A stretch of DNA of 64,000 bases from Polyangiaceae bacterium (GTDB taxonomy: Bacteria > Myxococcota_A > Polyangia > Polyangiales > Polyangiaceae). Positions 42,268 through 55,161 of this stretch are shown here, piece by piece. Position 1 is the first letter of the stretch; every line of letters begins with the position of its first letter. Location: contig JABFXY010000019.1 of the NCBI GenBank assembly GCA_013361525.1, positions 62,001 through 126,000 on the forward strand, read 5' to 3'. A program made the translations under genes and the position numbers. Under the pieces are notes generated by a model, which saw only the letters and a list, made by a program, of their open reading frames with translations, was not told the DNA's origin and made no database searches.

Positions 42268-42899
42268 GACACCACCTCCTTCGACAGCTCTTCGTCCGGC
42301 GACGATTTCGAGATCGCCTTCTTCAGGGCCGTCAGCGCTCGATGCAGCACCACATCGAAGGTTGACACACTGACGCCGAGCTCGCGCGCGACGTCCTCGC
42401 GCGAACGCTCTTCGAGGACGCGTAGCCGGATGGCGCGCTCGTACCTGGGGTTCAGCGTCTTCAGCGCGGCCTCCACTTTCGCGCGCGCGGCATCGAGGTC
42501 ACGCGCCTCCAGGATCTCGACGTCGAGGGACGCGCTCGCGCCACGGTCCGCTCGCTCGATCTCGCGGGCGAGATCGTCGGGCTCGAACAGGGTCTCGCGC
42601 TTCTTCGAGCGCAGGATGTCGAGCGCGATCCGTAGCGCGACGACACGCAGCCACGGATACACGCCGCAGTCTTGCCACTCGTACTGGTCGAAGCGCTCGA
42701 CGACGCGTGCGTACGTCTCGGCGAGGGCGTCCTGCGCGGCGGCGTCGCCCCCGAGCCGGGGCAGGAGCACGGCGCGGTACAGCACGGGCCCATACGCCCG
42801 CAGAATTTTGCCGAGCGCGGCCCGATCCCCAGCCTTGGCCCGCTCGCAGAGCTCTCGCTCCACGGCCGGCTCGATCCTCTGGACGGCCACTCGGCGCAC
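42264..42899 (-). CDS. ECF-type RNA polymerase sigma factor
   Basis: Sigma-70 family, ECF class, ~211 residues. Region 2: YGPVLYRAVLLPRL through WLRVVALRIALDILR. Region 4: NPRYERAIRLRVLEERSRED then VARELGVSVSTFDVVLHRAL, a helix-turn-helix. The GTG at 42899 or 42890 gives the usual length; an in-frame start at 43049 would add an unusual Pro-rich leader. It heads a three-gene unit whose members overlap by four bases each. The 283 bp to the divergent rhomboid gene hold no promoter I can call. Confidence 0.9.
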   Translation of the reverse strand: MRRVAVQRIEPAVERELCERAKAGDRAALGKILRAYGPVLYRAVLLPRLGGDAAAQDALAETYARVVERFDQYEWQDCGVYPWLRVVALRIALDILRSKKRETLFEPDDLAREIERADRGASASLDVEILEARDLDAARAKVEAALKTLNPRYERAIRLRVLEERSREDVARELGVSVSTFDVVLHRALTALKKAISKSSPDEELSKEVVS

Positions 42900-43181
42900 G
42901 ATAGTCGCGTACCCTCCCCAAGCGAAGCAAGACGCCTTGCGGCTCGTCAGACGCTCAACCGTCCCGGCGAACGCGGTCGCGCCGAGCCACCCCATTCCCT
43001 GGAATGCGGGCGCGGGCGTCGTCGGCGAAAGAAACATCGCGGCGGTCACATCGAAGAAACGCGCCAGCTGCCGCTACCTTACGGCGAGCGGTCGTCGACG
43101 AGGCTGGTCGCGACTTTTCTCGGCGGTTCGCGCCTCCCCCCGGCTCGCCCCGACCCTTCCGGCCTGTTAGGAACCCACCGT

Positions 43182-44162
43182 ATGAGCCCTCGAGAGGTCC
43201 GTTGCGCGTGCGGTGCGATCAATGACGTATCGTTCGGCACCTGTATTCGATGCGGCGAGTCGCTCGACCCGCGGGTCCCCCGGAAGGCGAGGCCGGCTCA
43301 GCAACGAGTGACCGGCGCACCGTCACCACGCTCCTACCGGATCGCCGCGGTGCTTTTGGGCGGGCTGTGCGCGTTCGTGTTTGCGCTCCAAACGATGTGG
43401 GCGCTCCAGCACGGCGGCGGGCTCAAGCTCATGTCGAGCTCGGGGAGCATCGCCGACAACCTGCGCGCCGGTGTCCTCATCCCCAACTGGGCGTGGGTCT
43501 CGGCTCAGCCGTATCGGCTCCTGTCGAACATGTTCGCCCATTTCGGGCTGGTCCACTTCGGGCTCAACATGTTCGGCTTCGTGAGCCTCGCGAAGACGTC
43601 GGAGGCCGTGGTCGGCGCGAGCCGCACGGTGATGACGTTCGTCCTAACGGGGCTGGTCGGGAGCCTCGCGACCGTCGCCTGGCACGAGCTCGCTGGAACG
43701 GCCGCGGGCCCGAGCGCCGGCGCGAGCGGCGGGATCCTCGGCGTCATGGGCCTTCTCCTCGGGATCCTGATTCGAAGGCGCGATCCCGCTTGGAAGAACC
43801 TCGCGCTCAACACGCTGTTTTACGCGGTGCTCCTCGGCTTCGCGGTCAACAGCATGAACGCCGGTGTCCTCATCAACAACGCCGCGCACATCGGCGGCTT
43901 GTTGTCCGGCGTGGTGCTCGGTCTCTTTTGGTATCGAACCGGAGCGGTCGACTCGCTCGTTTCCAAGATCGTCGCCGGCGTCCTCTACGCGGCGTGTCTC
44001 GCCTCCGTCGCGCTCGCCCTCACGAGCAACGGCAAGCTCGTCACGAAGTCGGCTGCGTCAGAACCGCTCCGGCCGGACCATGTTGCGTCGCATCGAGACG
44101 CTCATGAGGAGCGACAGGCCGATCATGTTGTTGGTGACGCTGCTGCCGCCGTAGGAAAATAG
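43182..44162 (+). CDS. Rhomboid protease with N-terminal zinc ribbon
   Basis: Product of 326 residues. An N-terminal ribbon has two Cys pairs (CACG, CIRC). Seven hydrophobic segments follow, with the catalytic Ser in SAGASGGILGVMG, the His in NNAAHIGGLLSG and the substrate loop WAWVSAQPYRLLSNMFAHFG. AGGAA precedes the ATG. The C-terminal ~35 residues overlap by 105 bases with rodA on the other strand; these residues are polar, low-conservation-looking, and could result from extension. Confidence 0.9.
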   Translation: MSPREVRCACGAINDVSFGTCIRCGESLDPRVPRKARPAQQRVTGAPSPRSYRIAAVLLGGLCAFVFALQTMWALQHGGGLKLMSSSGSIADNLRAGVLIPNWAWVSAQPYRLLSNMFAHFGLVHFGLNMFGFVSLAKTSEAVVGASRTVMTFVLTGLVGSLATVAWHELAGTAAGPSAGASGGILGVMGLLLGILIRRRDPAWKNLALNTLFYAVLLGFAVNSMNAGVLINNAAHIGGLLSGVVLGLFWYRTGAVDSLVSKIVAGVLYAACLASVALALTSNGKLVTKSAASEPLRPDHVASHRDAHEERQADHVVGDAAAAVGK

Positions 44163-45175
44163 CGGCAACGTCACGCCGACGACCGGCATCAGGCCGCACG
44201 TCATGCTGATGTTGATGACGGCGTGCCAGAAGATCATCGCCGTCACGCCGACGCACACGACCGCGCCGAAGCGGTCGCGCGCCTGCGACGCGATGCGGAT
44301 CGCCCAGAGGCACAGAAACATGTACGCGCCGATGAGGACGGTCGCGCCGACGAAGCCCCACTCTTCCGCGAACACCGGGAACGGGAAGTCCGTCGCCTGA
44401 TCGGGGATGAAGAGGAACTGGTTCTGCATCCCTTGCAGGTAGCCGTTCCCGGCGAGCTCCCCATTGCCGATGGCGACGCGCGCGTGGTGGGCGTGCCACC
44501 CCTTGCCGAGGATGTCCGCTTCGGGGTTCATGAAGACCTCGATGCGGGCTCGCTGATAGTCGAGCAGGATGAAGTGGTACGCGATGTACGACGCGAGCAC
44601 GCTCGTCCCGACGAAGATGAGCGCGCTCTTCGCGCGGACCTTCGTGACGGCGGCGATCGTCAGAAAGATGAAGACGTGCACCATCGCGGTGCCGAGGTCG
44701 GGCTGCAGGAAGATCAGCGCCGCCGGCACCATCGTGATGGCCGCCGGGATCGCCAGATCGATGAGCGAGCGTCCTTCGTTCTTCGGATCGTCGTGCAGGT
44801 ACTTCGCGAGCGCGAGGATCAACGTCAGCTTGGTGAACTCGCTCGGCTGAAAGCGGAAGCTTCCGAACTCGATCCAGCGCGCCGAACCGCGCACGTCGCG
44901 AGCGAGCACGAAGACGACCATCAGCATGAAGATGCCGACCGCGTACACGATGTAAGCCGTCCGCTCGATGTGCCGGTAGTCGAACGCGCAGAGGATCGCG
45001 CCGACGATGCCGGCGCCGAGCAGCCAGTAGAGTTGGGTGATGTAGCGCTCGGCGATCGCCGTCTGGTACACGCTCGTCGCGCTGTAGAGGTTCACGACGC
45101 CGAGGAGCGCGATGACAACGGCCGCGATGAAGAGCGGCCAGTCGAAGCGTGACGTCAGGTTCTCGCTTTGGCGCA

Positions 45176-45179
<4 letters not shown>
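44058..45179 (-). CDS. rodA: RodA, SEDS peptidoglycan polymerase
   Basis: SEDS glycosyltransferase of 373 residues with about ten membrane segments: RFDWPLFIAAVVIALLGVVN, RGSARWIEFGSFRFQPSE (with conserved SEF/Lys region), DLGTAMV, GHxAxx-type loop residues and SYGGSSVTNNMIGLSLL at the end. It polymerises glycan strands in the elongasome with its partner PBP2. The start ATG overlaps the stop of mrdA (ATGA). Convergent overlap with the rhomboid gene. Confidence 0.95.
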
Positions 45180-47161
<1,982 letters not shown>

Positions 47162-47171
47162 CGCGCCTCCT

Positions 47172-47702
47172 TCATGAGCGACCCGTACCTTCCGGCGGCG
47201 TCGGAGAAGCCGCCGTGGTCGAGTGGATGCGCTCCGCGATGCGGAACACGAAGGGTGCACACGCGCAGGTGGTGATCGCGTGCGAAGGGACGAGCATCGC
47301 GAGCGAGCGCGCGCGGTGCGGGTCGTTCGCGAAGATGGCCGTCAGCGCCACGACGATGACGCTCTCGAGCAGCGCGAACACGAACGCCAGCGCGAACTTC
47401 GTGAGCAGCGTCTGCGCCGCGAGCCGAATGCCGGCGACGCGCGCGATGACGAACGTCGCGACACTGATGAAGGTGAACAGCCCTTTCGGCGCGCCGGCGA
47501 AGATATCGAGGAGGTAACCGAGGATGAACGAGAGCGCGGCACCGCGTGCGATCGAGTACTCGTGCACGCCCATGAAGACGACGAGAGGCAACAGCAGGCT
47601 CGGCGTCGCGACGGCGATGTGCAGCGGGTCGATCAGGCGAAACAGGTTCGACTGGATGACCAGCAGAGCAAAGCCGAGCGCGAGGAAGGCGGTGTTCCGC
47701 AT
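47172..47702 (-). CDS. mreD: MreD
   Basis: Product of 176 residues with five or six membrane segments (FLALGFALLVIQSNLF, TPSLLLPLVVFMGVHEYS, ALSFILGYLLDIFAGAP, FALAFVFALLESVIVVALTA). Such small membrane proteins in the mre operon are MreD. The N-terminal half carries the GYLLDIFAGAP motif typical of the family. It starts two bases after mreC and is followed by mrdA. Confidence 0.9.
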   Translation of the reverse strand: MRNTAFLALGFALLVIQSNLFRLIDPLHIAVATPSLLLPLVVFMGVHEYSIARGAALSFILGYLLDIFAGAPKGLFTFISVATFVIARVAGIRLAAQTLLTKFALAFVFALLESVIVVALTAIFANDPHRARSLAMLVPSHAITTCACAPFVFRIAERIHSTTAASPTPPEGTGRS

Positions 47703-47704
47703 CG

Positions 47705-48577
47705 TCAGGGCTGCTTCGCAGTCTTCTTGGGGTCGGGGGGCGGCGGGATCTCCTGGCGCTTGCCGAGCACGACGAGCACCTCTTGCAGGCGCGAAAAATC
47801 CACGGTCGGCGTGCAGGTGACTTGCTGGAAAACGCCGAAGTCGCGCTTCGTCACCTTGGAGACGGTGCAGACCTTCCGGTCCTTCGGGAAGCGAAGGCCC
47901 ATGCCGCTGGTCACGAGCACGTCGCCGACGTCGACCTCGTCCGTCCGCTTCACGAACTCCACCCGGCAGGTGTACTCGCGCTCGTCGCCGGTGCCACGGA
48001 CGTACCCGCGAGCGCCGGTGCGCTGAACCACCACGTCCACGCCCGAGCCGGTATCCGCGATGAGCTTCACGTCGACGGTATCACCCGCAACGGAGCTCGT
48101 CGTACCCACCACGCCGTCGGGCGACAGGACCGGCATGTTGATGCCGATGTTGGTGTTCGGCCGATCGAGGGTGACGCGCATGATGCGGAAGAACTCGTTG
48201 GTGTTCTTGCCGATCACCTGCGCGGTGACGACGTCGTCTTCGATCTCGTTCTTCAGATCGAGCAACCGGCGCAGGCGACGGTTCTCCTGCTCTTCGGTCT
48301 CGAGCTCCCCAATGCGCTCCTTCAGACGGGCGTTTTGCGAAGCGAGCGATGCGTTGTCCTGCTTCACGTCGACGAGGTAGACGTACTCACCCCAGAGGTC
48401 CGAGAGCCCGCGCGCGAGCGTCGCCGACGCTTGCTGGATGGGCGCCGCGATCTGGATGAGGATCCGGTCGGGCCCTCCCGCCTGCTTGGGATCCTTCATG
48501 CTGGCGCGGAGGAACCAAAACGGCACCGCCAACGCGAGCACGACGATCAGCCAGTCGCGGTACTTTTTGAAGTTCAC
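47705..48577 (-). CDS. mreC: MreC cell-shape protein
   Basis: Product of 290 residues: one N-terminal membrane segment (WLIVVLALAVPFWFLRA), a coiled coil (~65-105, ELETEEQENRRLRRLLDL), then the two beta-barrel domains with NIGINMPVLSPDGVVGT, DVGDVLVTSGMGLRFPKD and a Pro-rich end. It bridges cytoskeletal MreB and the elongation synthases. Its upstream neighbour mreB is separated by an unusually long 561-bp gap. Confidence 0.95.
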   Translation of the reverse strand: MNFKKYRDWLIVVLALAVPFWFLRASMKDPKQAGGPDRILIQIAAPIQQASATLARGLSDLWGEYVYLVDVKQDNASLASQNARLKERIGELETEEQENRRLRRLLDLKNEIEDDVVTAQVIGKNTNEFFRIMRVTLDRPNTNIGINMPVLSPDGVVGTTSSVAGDTVDVKLIADTGSGVDVVVQRTGARGYVRGTGDEREYTCRVEFVKRTDEVDVGDVLVTSGMGLRFPKDRKVCTVSKVTKRDFGVFQQVTCTPTVDFSRLQEVLVVLGKRQEIPPPPDPKKTAKQP

Positions 48578-49138
48578 GGCACGGCCCTAGGGCCCAGTCT
48601 TTAGCCCATAAATCGCGCCGACCCGAAGCTAAACGACACGAATTTCGGCCCCAGAGCCCCTCGTCAAGAGGGCATCAACGCTCGGTCGAACGGAAGGATT
48701 CCCCCAAGGCTGTTTCGTGCGTGGAAACCCCACGTTCCCAGCCAAACCACCGAGCCATGGTCTCGCCCAAAACCGCAGCCCCGAGGCTCTAGCCGTGCAC
48801 CGGGCCCCATCGCCAACCGCGATGGGCGCGCGAGGACCGTAAGGCCCGCAGCGCGAAGGAAAGGAGGGGGGCCCCGCCGCGCGAAGCGCGGTGTGGGGGA
48901 GGGGCGCCCAGCCCCTCCAGAAAAATCGTTCCGCGGGGACACCGAAGTCGCGCAAACGCCAGGCCCGTCAGGCCGGCGGCAGCGCGCACCGCGCGAGCGA
49001 AGCAAGCGCGTCTCGACACGATGTGCGAGCGAAGCAAGCACGAGCACTCACTCCATCGAGTGCGAGCGAAGCAAGCACGAGCACTCACTCCATCGAGTGC
49101 GAGCGAAGCGATGCACTCACCCTCGCCCCCCTACCCGC
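48578..49138. other. Structured spacer between mreB and mreC
   Basis: No gene is seen here on either strand. It contains a perfect palindrome GGCCCTAGGGCC at 48583-48594, a hairpin CCGCGC-GAA-GCGCGG at 48877-48891, a second stem GGAGGGGC-GCCCA-GCCCCTCC at 48898-48918 and a 37-bp tandem repeat from 49024. On the minus strand it follows mreB and precedes mreC, so these structures may be a terminator/attenuator or an RNA processing region. Confidence 0.6.
49024..49120 (-). repeat. 37-bp tandem repeat with internal hairpin
   Basis: Two identical 37-bp units (49024-49060 and 49061-49097) and a truncated third. Each contains GAGCGAAGCAAGC and the stem GCACTC-N8-GAGTGC (49044-49063, 49081-49100). 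The GAGCGAAGC core recurs upstream at about 48997. Too few and too uniformly abutted for CRISPR. Confidence 0.85.
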
Positions 49139-50176
<1,038 letters not shown>

Positions 50177-50438
50177 TCACGCATCGTCGTACCTACCTCG
50201 GTACGAATGAAGGGCGGCATCCTGCCACGCATACCGGCGGACGGCAAACCAACCACCCGTTTTGCCCGTCGCACCCGGATAGGATCCGGAAACGCACGGA
50301 ACGAAGCACATTCGCTGTACGCGACGATCGAAGAAGCGCGCGAAGAGGTGACCTCGCGATCGACCTCTTCGACCTGTGGGCTCCGTCGCTCGAACCGCCG
50401 CGAAAAGCGGTGAGAAAGCGCGAAGACTCGAACGGCGA

Positions 50439-50600
50439 TCAGCCGCGCGAGATCTTGCCTTCTTTGTGCTCTTGGTGCTTGCGGCAAGCGGGGCAGAACT
50501 TCTTGATGGCGAACTTCTCCGTCATCGTCCGCTTGTTCTTGGTGGTGTGATAGTTGGCACGACCGCAGCTGCTGCAGGTCATCTTGATCACGTCGCGCAT
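50439..50600 (-). CDS. rpmG: 50S ribosomal protein L33, zinc form
   Basis: Product of 53 residues starting MRDVIKMTCSSCGRANYHT, with two CxxC pairs (CSSC, CPAC) that bind zinc, and Lys-rich segments. The ATG at 50600 has AAGGAG upstream; the longer open frame does not. It has its own promoter-like site about 165 bp upstream and no companion ribosomal gene in the window. Confidence 0.93.
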   Translation of the reverse strand: MRDVIKMTCSSCGRANYHTTKNKRTMTEKFAIKKFCPACRKHQEHKEGKISRG

Positions 50601-50762
50601 CGGAACCGCTCCTTGAGCCCAGAGCTCGTTCGGTCGACCTCGCAATCCGGCCCGCCTGACGGGCGAGCAGGCCGGTTGCTCGGCACTGTTGCCGAACCTG
50701 TGAGCTTTGGGCGCTGTTGCTTTTGGATAAGCCAGCTGAGCGCTGGGCTTAAACGGGCGGGC

Positions 50763-50790
50763 AACCTACTTCAGTAGGCGCATCTGTCAA
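50763..50790 (-). promoter_or_regulatory. Sigma-70 promoter for rpmG
   Basis: Minus strand TTGACA (exact -35) at 50790-50785, 16 bases, then TAGGTT as -10 at 50768-50763. The leader to rpmG is about 150 bases and contains a small palindrome CCTAC-TTCA-GTAGG (50765-50778, overlapping the -10) and AAGCC/GGCTT pairing further on. Leader control is possible but not shown. Confidence 0.55.
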
Positions 50791-50919
50791 GGTGGCTTGA
50801 GCGCCTCCCCCCTCGAAACGCGCTCTTTTCGGGCGATGGAAAGTCGCGGCCGGCGTTCGTTTCGAGCGCCGACCGGACCTCACGGTGCTTCGCGAACTAC
50901 CGGGCGAGGACGAGAGCGA

Positions 50920-51828
<909 letters not shown>

Positions 51829-51937
51829 CGAACATCAACCTGTTTTGCCTCCTTAAAGGCGCTTTACGAAACGAACTGGAACGAGCAAACGAGCTGCGCG
51901 GAGCTACGAGCCCCGCGCGTTGTGAAATCGATCAACT

Positions 51938-52021
51938 GGTTGCGCCGAAGCGCGCACGAGCAACAGGTCGCGCCGAAGCGCGCGCCAGCAACAGGTCGCG
52001 CCAAAGCGCGCGCTAGCAACA
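51938..52021. repeat. Three 28-bp tandem repeats
   Basis: Units at 51938-51965, 51966-51993 and 51994-52021, all 28 bp and differing at only a few positions, with the core CGCCGAAGCGCGC and ending AGCAACA. They lie in a 542-bp gap (51829-52370) upstream of the RRM gene. Another small hairpin CGACG-AGAAA-CGTCG is at 52247-52261. No gene is seen in this gap. Confidence 0.85.
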
Positions 52022-52370
52022 GCGGGCGGGCATGTCGACGCGCCGTCCCCTGTTGGTGCTTCATCCCTCCAGCGTGCGTCTCTGATCGCGACCTGCCTCG
52101 AAGCATCCGGCCCACAAAAATGGGCGGACCGCGGTGCGGACGCCCCGCGTCGCGGGGACCAAACACTCGAAAAGGGACACATGAGAGCCGGAGCCTTCAA
52201 GCTATCGTTTTCGCTTTCGGCGTCAAGCCACACCAGCGTCGGCAAACGACGAGAAACGTCGACGGTGATGCGTCACGCCCCGGGCGGATGCGACCGCGTG
52301 TAGCGATCCACGCCACCGGCTCGAGACGCTCATCCGAGGTCGCCGTTGCCCGCGCCGTTCGAAAACAGCG

Positions 52371-53597
52371 TCAATCAGGCTGCGACTCCGAATCTCCGGC
52401 GCTCGGTTTCTTGTCGCGGGATGCATCCGGCTGTTCGTCCCGATCCGCTCGGTCGGCGGCGGCGCTGCGATCGCCCGGAGCGGGCCCGGCGTCCGACGAT
52501 TCTTCCGAAGACTGGCCCGACGTGTCGCTCTCTTGTTTGGGCTTCGCCGCGGCGCCTTCGTCGGCGCGCGCGACCCGGCGCTTCTTCCGCGGCTTGGCGG
52601 GCGCTTCGTCCTCGTCGTCGATCGCAGCGCGACGCTTGCGCGCGGCGATCTTGTCCGCCTGAGCCTGCGCCTTCTTCTCCGCGTCCTTCTCGGCCTTCGC
52701 GAGGCGAGCTTCCTCTTCGCCGGCCTCCTTGTGGAGCGCCTCCCAGGTCGGCGGCGTCGGGTAACGCTTCGAGTAGCGCACGAGCGCGACACCGAGCACG
52801 AAGAGACCGAACGATGCCCACTGCGCCGCGGTCAGACCCGCATAGCGAATATCCGCTTCGTGCGGACCACCTTCAGGGATGCGGAGGAAGTCGAGGGGGA
52901 AGCGCGCCGGTGCGTAGAGGATGCACATCCACCCTGCGAAGAACCCGGGCGCGCGCGGCTTGCGCCGCCACAGAATGATGAAGAGCACCGCGATCGGGAT
53001 CGCGACGAAGAGACACTCGATGAGTCCGAGATCGAAGCGGCCTTTGGTCTGCCCGGCGTCGTAGATGAAGCCGAACGCATCCTTGTCGTTGATGCGCGGG
53101 TTGTAGGCCTGAATGCCGAGCCAAGAGTCGGTGTCGCGCCCCGGGTGGTCGTGGACGGACGCGCAACCGGCGCGCCCGAATATCCACGCGATGGGGAACG
53201 CGGAGCAGACGACGTCCGCGTACGCGAGCACGTTCTCCTTCTTCGTGTACTTGAAGATGACGAGACCGATGATCGCGCCGAGGAAGCCGCCGTAGCTCGA
53301 CAGGCCGGCCCACAGCTGAAAGAGGTAGGTCCAGTCCTTCGCGATGCGATCCGGCGTGTAGAAGATCGCGTCGAAGACGTGCGCGCCGATGAAGCCGATG
53401 CCGACGACGTACAGGATGAACGAGTTCATCTTGTTCTCGTCGAGGTGCCTCTCCCTCGCGCGCTTCAGCGCTATGACCGCACCGAGGTAGACGCCCGTCG
53501 CAACGAGAACACCGAACGGCTTGATGCTGTTGAACGGCGCGGGCAGCCCGAGAGGTATCTCGGGGATCTTGATATACGGGATGAGCGGTCCGGACAC
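52371..53597 (-). CDS. lgt: Prolipoprotein diacylglyceryl transferase with long charged tail
   Basis: Lgt transfers diacylglycerol to lipobox Cys. About seven membrane segments are present, with FGVLVATGVYLGAVIAL, SSYGGFLGAIIGLVIF, and the signature region GRAGCASVHDHPG with catalytic Arg and His. Residues ~295 onwards (~115 residues) form an added tail rich in Lys, Ala, Glu, Asp, with a basic part KPRKKRRVARADEG and an acidic Ser/Asp end, beyond the ~270-290-residue family length. The many lipoproteins in the window make it essential. GTG at 53597 fits the usual N-terminus; an ATG at 53642 is possible. Confidence 0.92.
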   Translation of the reverse strand: MSGPLIPYIKIPEIPLGLPAPFNSIKPFGVLVATGVYLGAVIALKRARERHLDENKMNSFILYVVGIGFIGAHVFDAIFYTPDRIAKDWTYLFQLWAGLSSYGGFLGAIIGLVIFKYTKKENVLAYADVVCSAFPIAWIFGRAGCASVHDHPGRDTDSWLGIQAYNPRINDKDAFGFIYDAGQTKGRFDLGLIECLFVAIPIAVLFIILWRRKPRAPGFFAGWMCILYAPARFPLDFLRIPEGGPHEADIRYAGLTAAQWASFGLFVLGVALVRYSKRYPTPPTWEALHKEAGEEEARLAKAEKDAEKKAQAQADKIAARKRRAAIDDEDEAPAKPRKKRRVARADEGAAAKPKQESDTSGQSSEESSDAGPAPGDRSAAADRADRDEQPDASRDKKPSAGDSESQPD

Positions 53598-53709
53598 GGC
53601 AGCGGACTCTACTTCCGAGAACGGCCTCGCGCGACAAGACATTTGTCTCGAACGTGCGACGTAGCCCTCGACGACCGGGCGTTTCGGCGCGAGGCTCTCC
53701 GAGATCTCG

Positions 53710-54618
53710 ATGGCCTTTCAGACGAAGCGAGCGCTCTGCCTTCCCGGAAGCGGCTGCCGCGGCGCGTTCCAGTTCGGTGTCATCAAGCGGCTCGCCGAGC
53801 TGGGCGAACGATTCGACGTCGTAGCCGGAGCGTCCAGCGGGTCGATCTGCGGCGCGGTCATGGTCGCGGGGCTCGCCGACGTAGGCTCCGACTTCTTTCG
53901 GTCGCTGGCCAACACGAAGATCCTGTCGCGGCGCTATCTCCGCTCCGACGGGGGGCCTTTCGGCATGGCCACCATCGTGCGGGAGGCGCTCGGCCGCTTC
54001 GTGCCGAACGATCGCATCGTCTCGAGCGACACCGAGCTCTTGGTGTCGACCACGCGCGCGAGCCGTTTTTTGCGGAGCGCCTTCGAGGTCGCGACCTCGA
54101 AGGTTCGTGCCCTGCCCTTGCGCCGTCCCGCGCAGGATCCGCCGAATCAAACCTTTCCGTTCGCTCGACCTAGCCCGGTGCATGCGCTCGCGGTCCGATC
54201 CGAGTCGCTGGTCGTGCACTCGAATCGGTCGCGCTCGAACATGCACGACGTGATCGTCGCCTCGTGCACCATCCCCGGTTTGTACGCGCGGCTCGTGGTC
54301 CTCGACGGGGAGGTGCATGTCGACGGGGGCGCGGCGGACAACACGCTCCTCGGCGAGCTCCTCGCGCGCGGCATCACGGACATCACCGTCGTCACGCCGT
54401 ACATGGGCGGCGCCGTCTCGCCGACGTTGTTCGAGCGCGAGCGAACGCCGCGTGTTCCGCCGCACGTCAGGCTGCGCCTCATCTCGCCCGAGCGAACGAT
54501 TCGGCTCCGGCATTTCGACTTCGACCCGGAACGGCTCGAGGAGGCGCTCACCATGCCGTTCAAGGTCGAGGTATTCGAGCCGAGCGAGCCGCGCGCTGCC
54601 GTGGCCTGCGGAGGTTGA
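53710..54618 (+). CDS. Patatin-like phospholipase
   Basis: Patatin fold of 302 residues: oxyanion loop LPGSGCRGAFQFG, nucleophile GASSGSI (GxSxG-type) and catalytic Asp in VDGGAADN. All three features are intact, so lipid acyl hydrolase activity is expected. No signal peptide. Its stop lies before moaB with the moaB ribosome-binding site GGAGG inside its last codons, so they are probably co-transcribed; a link to molybdenum cofactor is not obvious. Confidence 0.9.
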   Translation: MAFQTKRALCLPGSGCRGAFQFGVIKRLAELGERFDVVAGASSGSICGAVMVAGLADVGSDFFRSLANTKILSRRYLRSDGGPFGMATIVREALGRFVPNDRIVSSDTELLVSTTRASRFLRSAFEVATSKVRALPLRRPAQDPPNQTFPFARPSPVHALAVRSESLVVHSNRSRSNMHDVIVASCTIPGLYARLVVLDGEVHVDGGAADNTLLGELLARGITDITVVTPYMGGAVSPTLFERERTPRVPPHVRLRLISPERTIRLRHFDFDPERLEEALTMPFKVEVFEPSEPRAAVACGG

Positions 54619-54620
54619 GC

Positions 54621-55160
54621 TTGGAGACGCCCGCCCCGAAGGAAGGTCGAAAGCGCGTCGTCGTGGCGACGCTGACGTTGAGCGATACCCGCACCGAGGC
54701 GGACGACGAAGGCGGAAAGCTGCTGCGGTCGCTCCTCGCCGGCGCCGGCTTCGATCTCGGCGCACACGCCATCGTTCGCGAAGACGTCGATCGAATCCGT
54801 GAGGCCGTTCGCGCGCTCGCGGGCGACGACGGCATCGACGCGATCGTGACGACCGGCGGAACAGGTCTCGCGCCGCGCGACGTCACGCTCACCGCCATCG
54901 AGTCGCTCTTCGACAAACCCATGGTCGGGTTCGGTGAAGCGTTTCGGCGTCTGTCGTGGGACGACATCGGGCCGCGCGCGATGCTCTCGAATGCGGCGGC
55001 CGGCGTCGTCGCAGGAAAGATCGTGATCGCCCTGCCCGGAAGCCCGAAGGCGATCGACCTCGCGGTGCCGAAGCTCGTTGCGCCGGTCCTCGGTCACGCG
55101 GTCGACGTCGCGCGCGGTCGCGCGCGTCACCACCACGGCCCACGACACGGAGGCACCTGA
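54621..55160 (+). CDS. moaB: MoaB/Mog-type molybdopterin adenylyltransferase
   Basis: Product of 179 residues: ATLTLSDTRT start, VTTGGTGLAPRDVT (the GGTG/S-T nucleotide site), and LPGSPKAIDLAV. It activates molybdopterin by adenylylation before metal insertion. The TTG start is supported by GGAGG six bases upstream. A His-rich C-terminus (RARHHHGPRHGGT) is added. The stop is one base before moeA. Confidence 0.9.
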   Translation: METPAPKEGRKRVVVATLTLSDTRTEADDEGGKLLRSLLAGAGFDLGAHAIVREDVDRIREAVRALAGDDGIDAIVTTGGTGLAPRDVTLTAIESLFDKPMVGFGEAFRRLSWDDIGPRAMLSNAAAGVVAGKIVIALPGSPKAIDLAVPKLVAPVLGHAVDVARGRARHHHGPRHGGT

Positions 55161-55161
55161 G

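Noticed and set aside
49024..49120. Possible CRISPR array
   Set aside because: Only two and a half units without unique spacers and no cas genes nearby.
50600..50790. tRNA or riboswitch in the rpmG leader
   Set aside because: Several small stems exist but no cloverleaf or known riboswitch core could be drawn.
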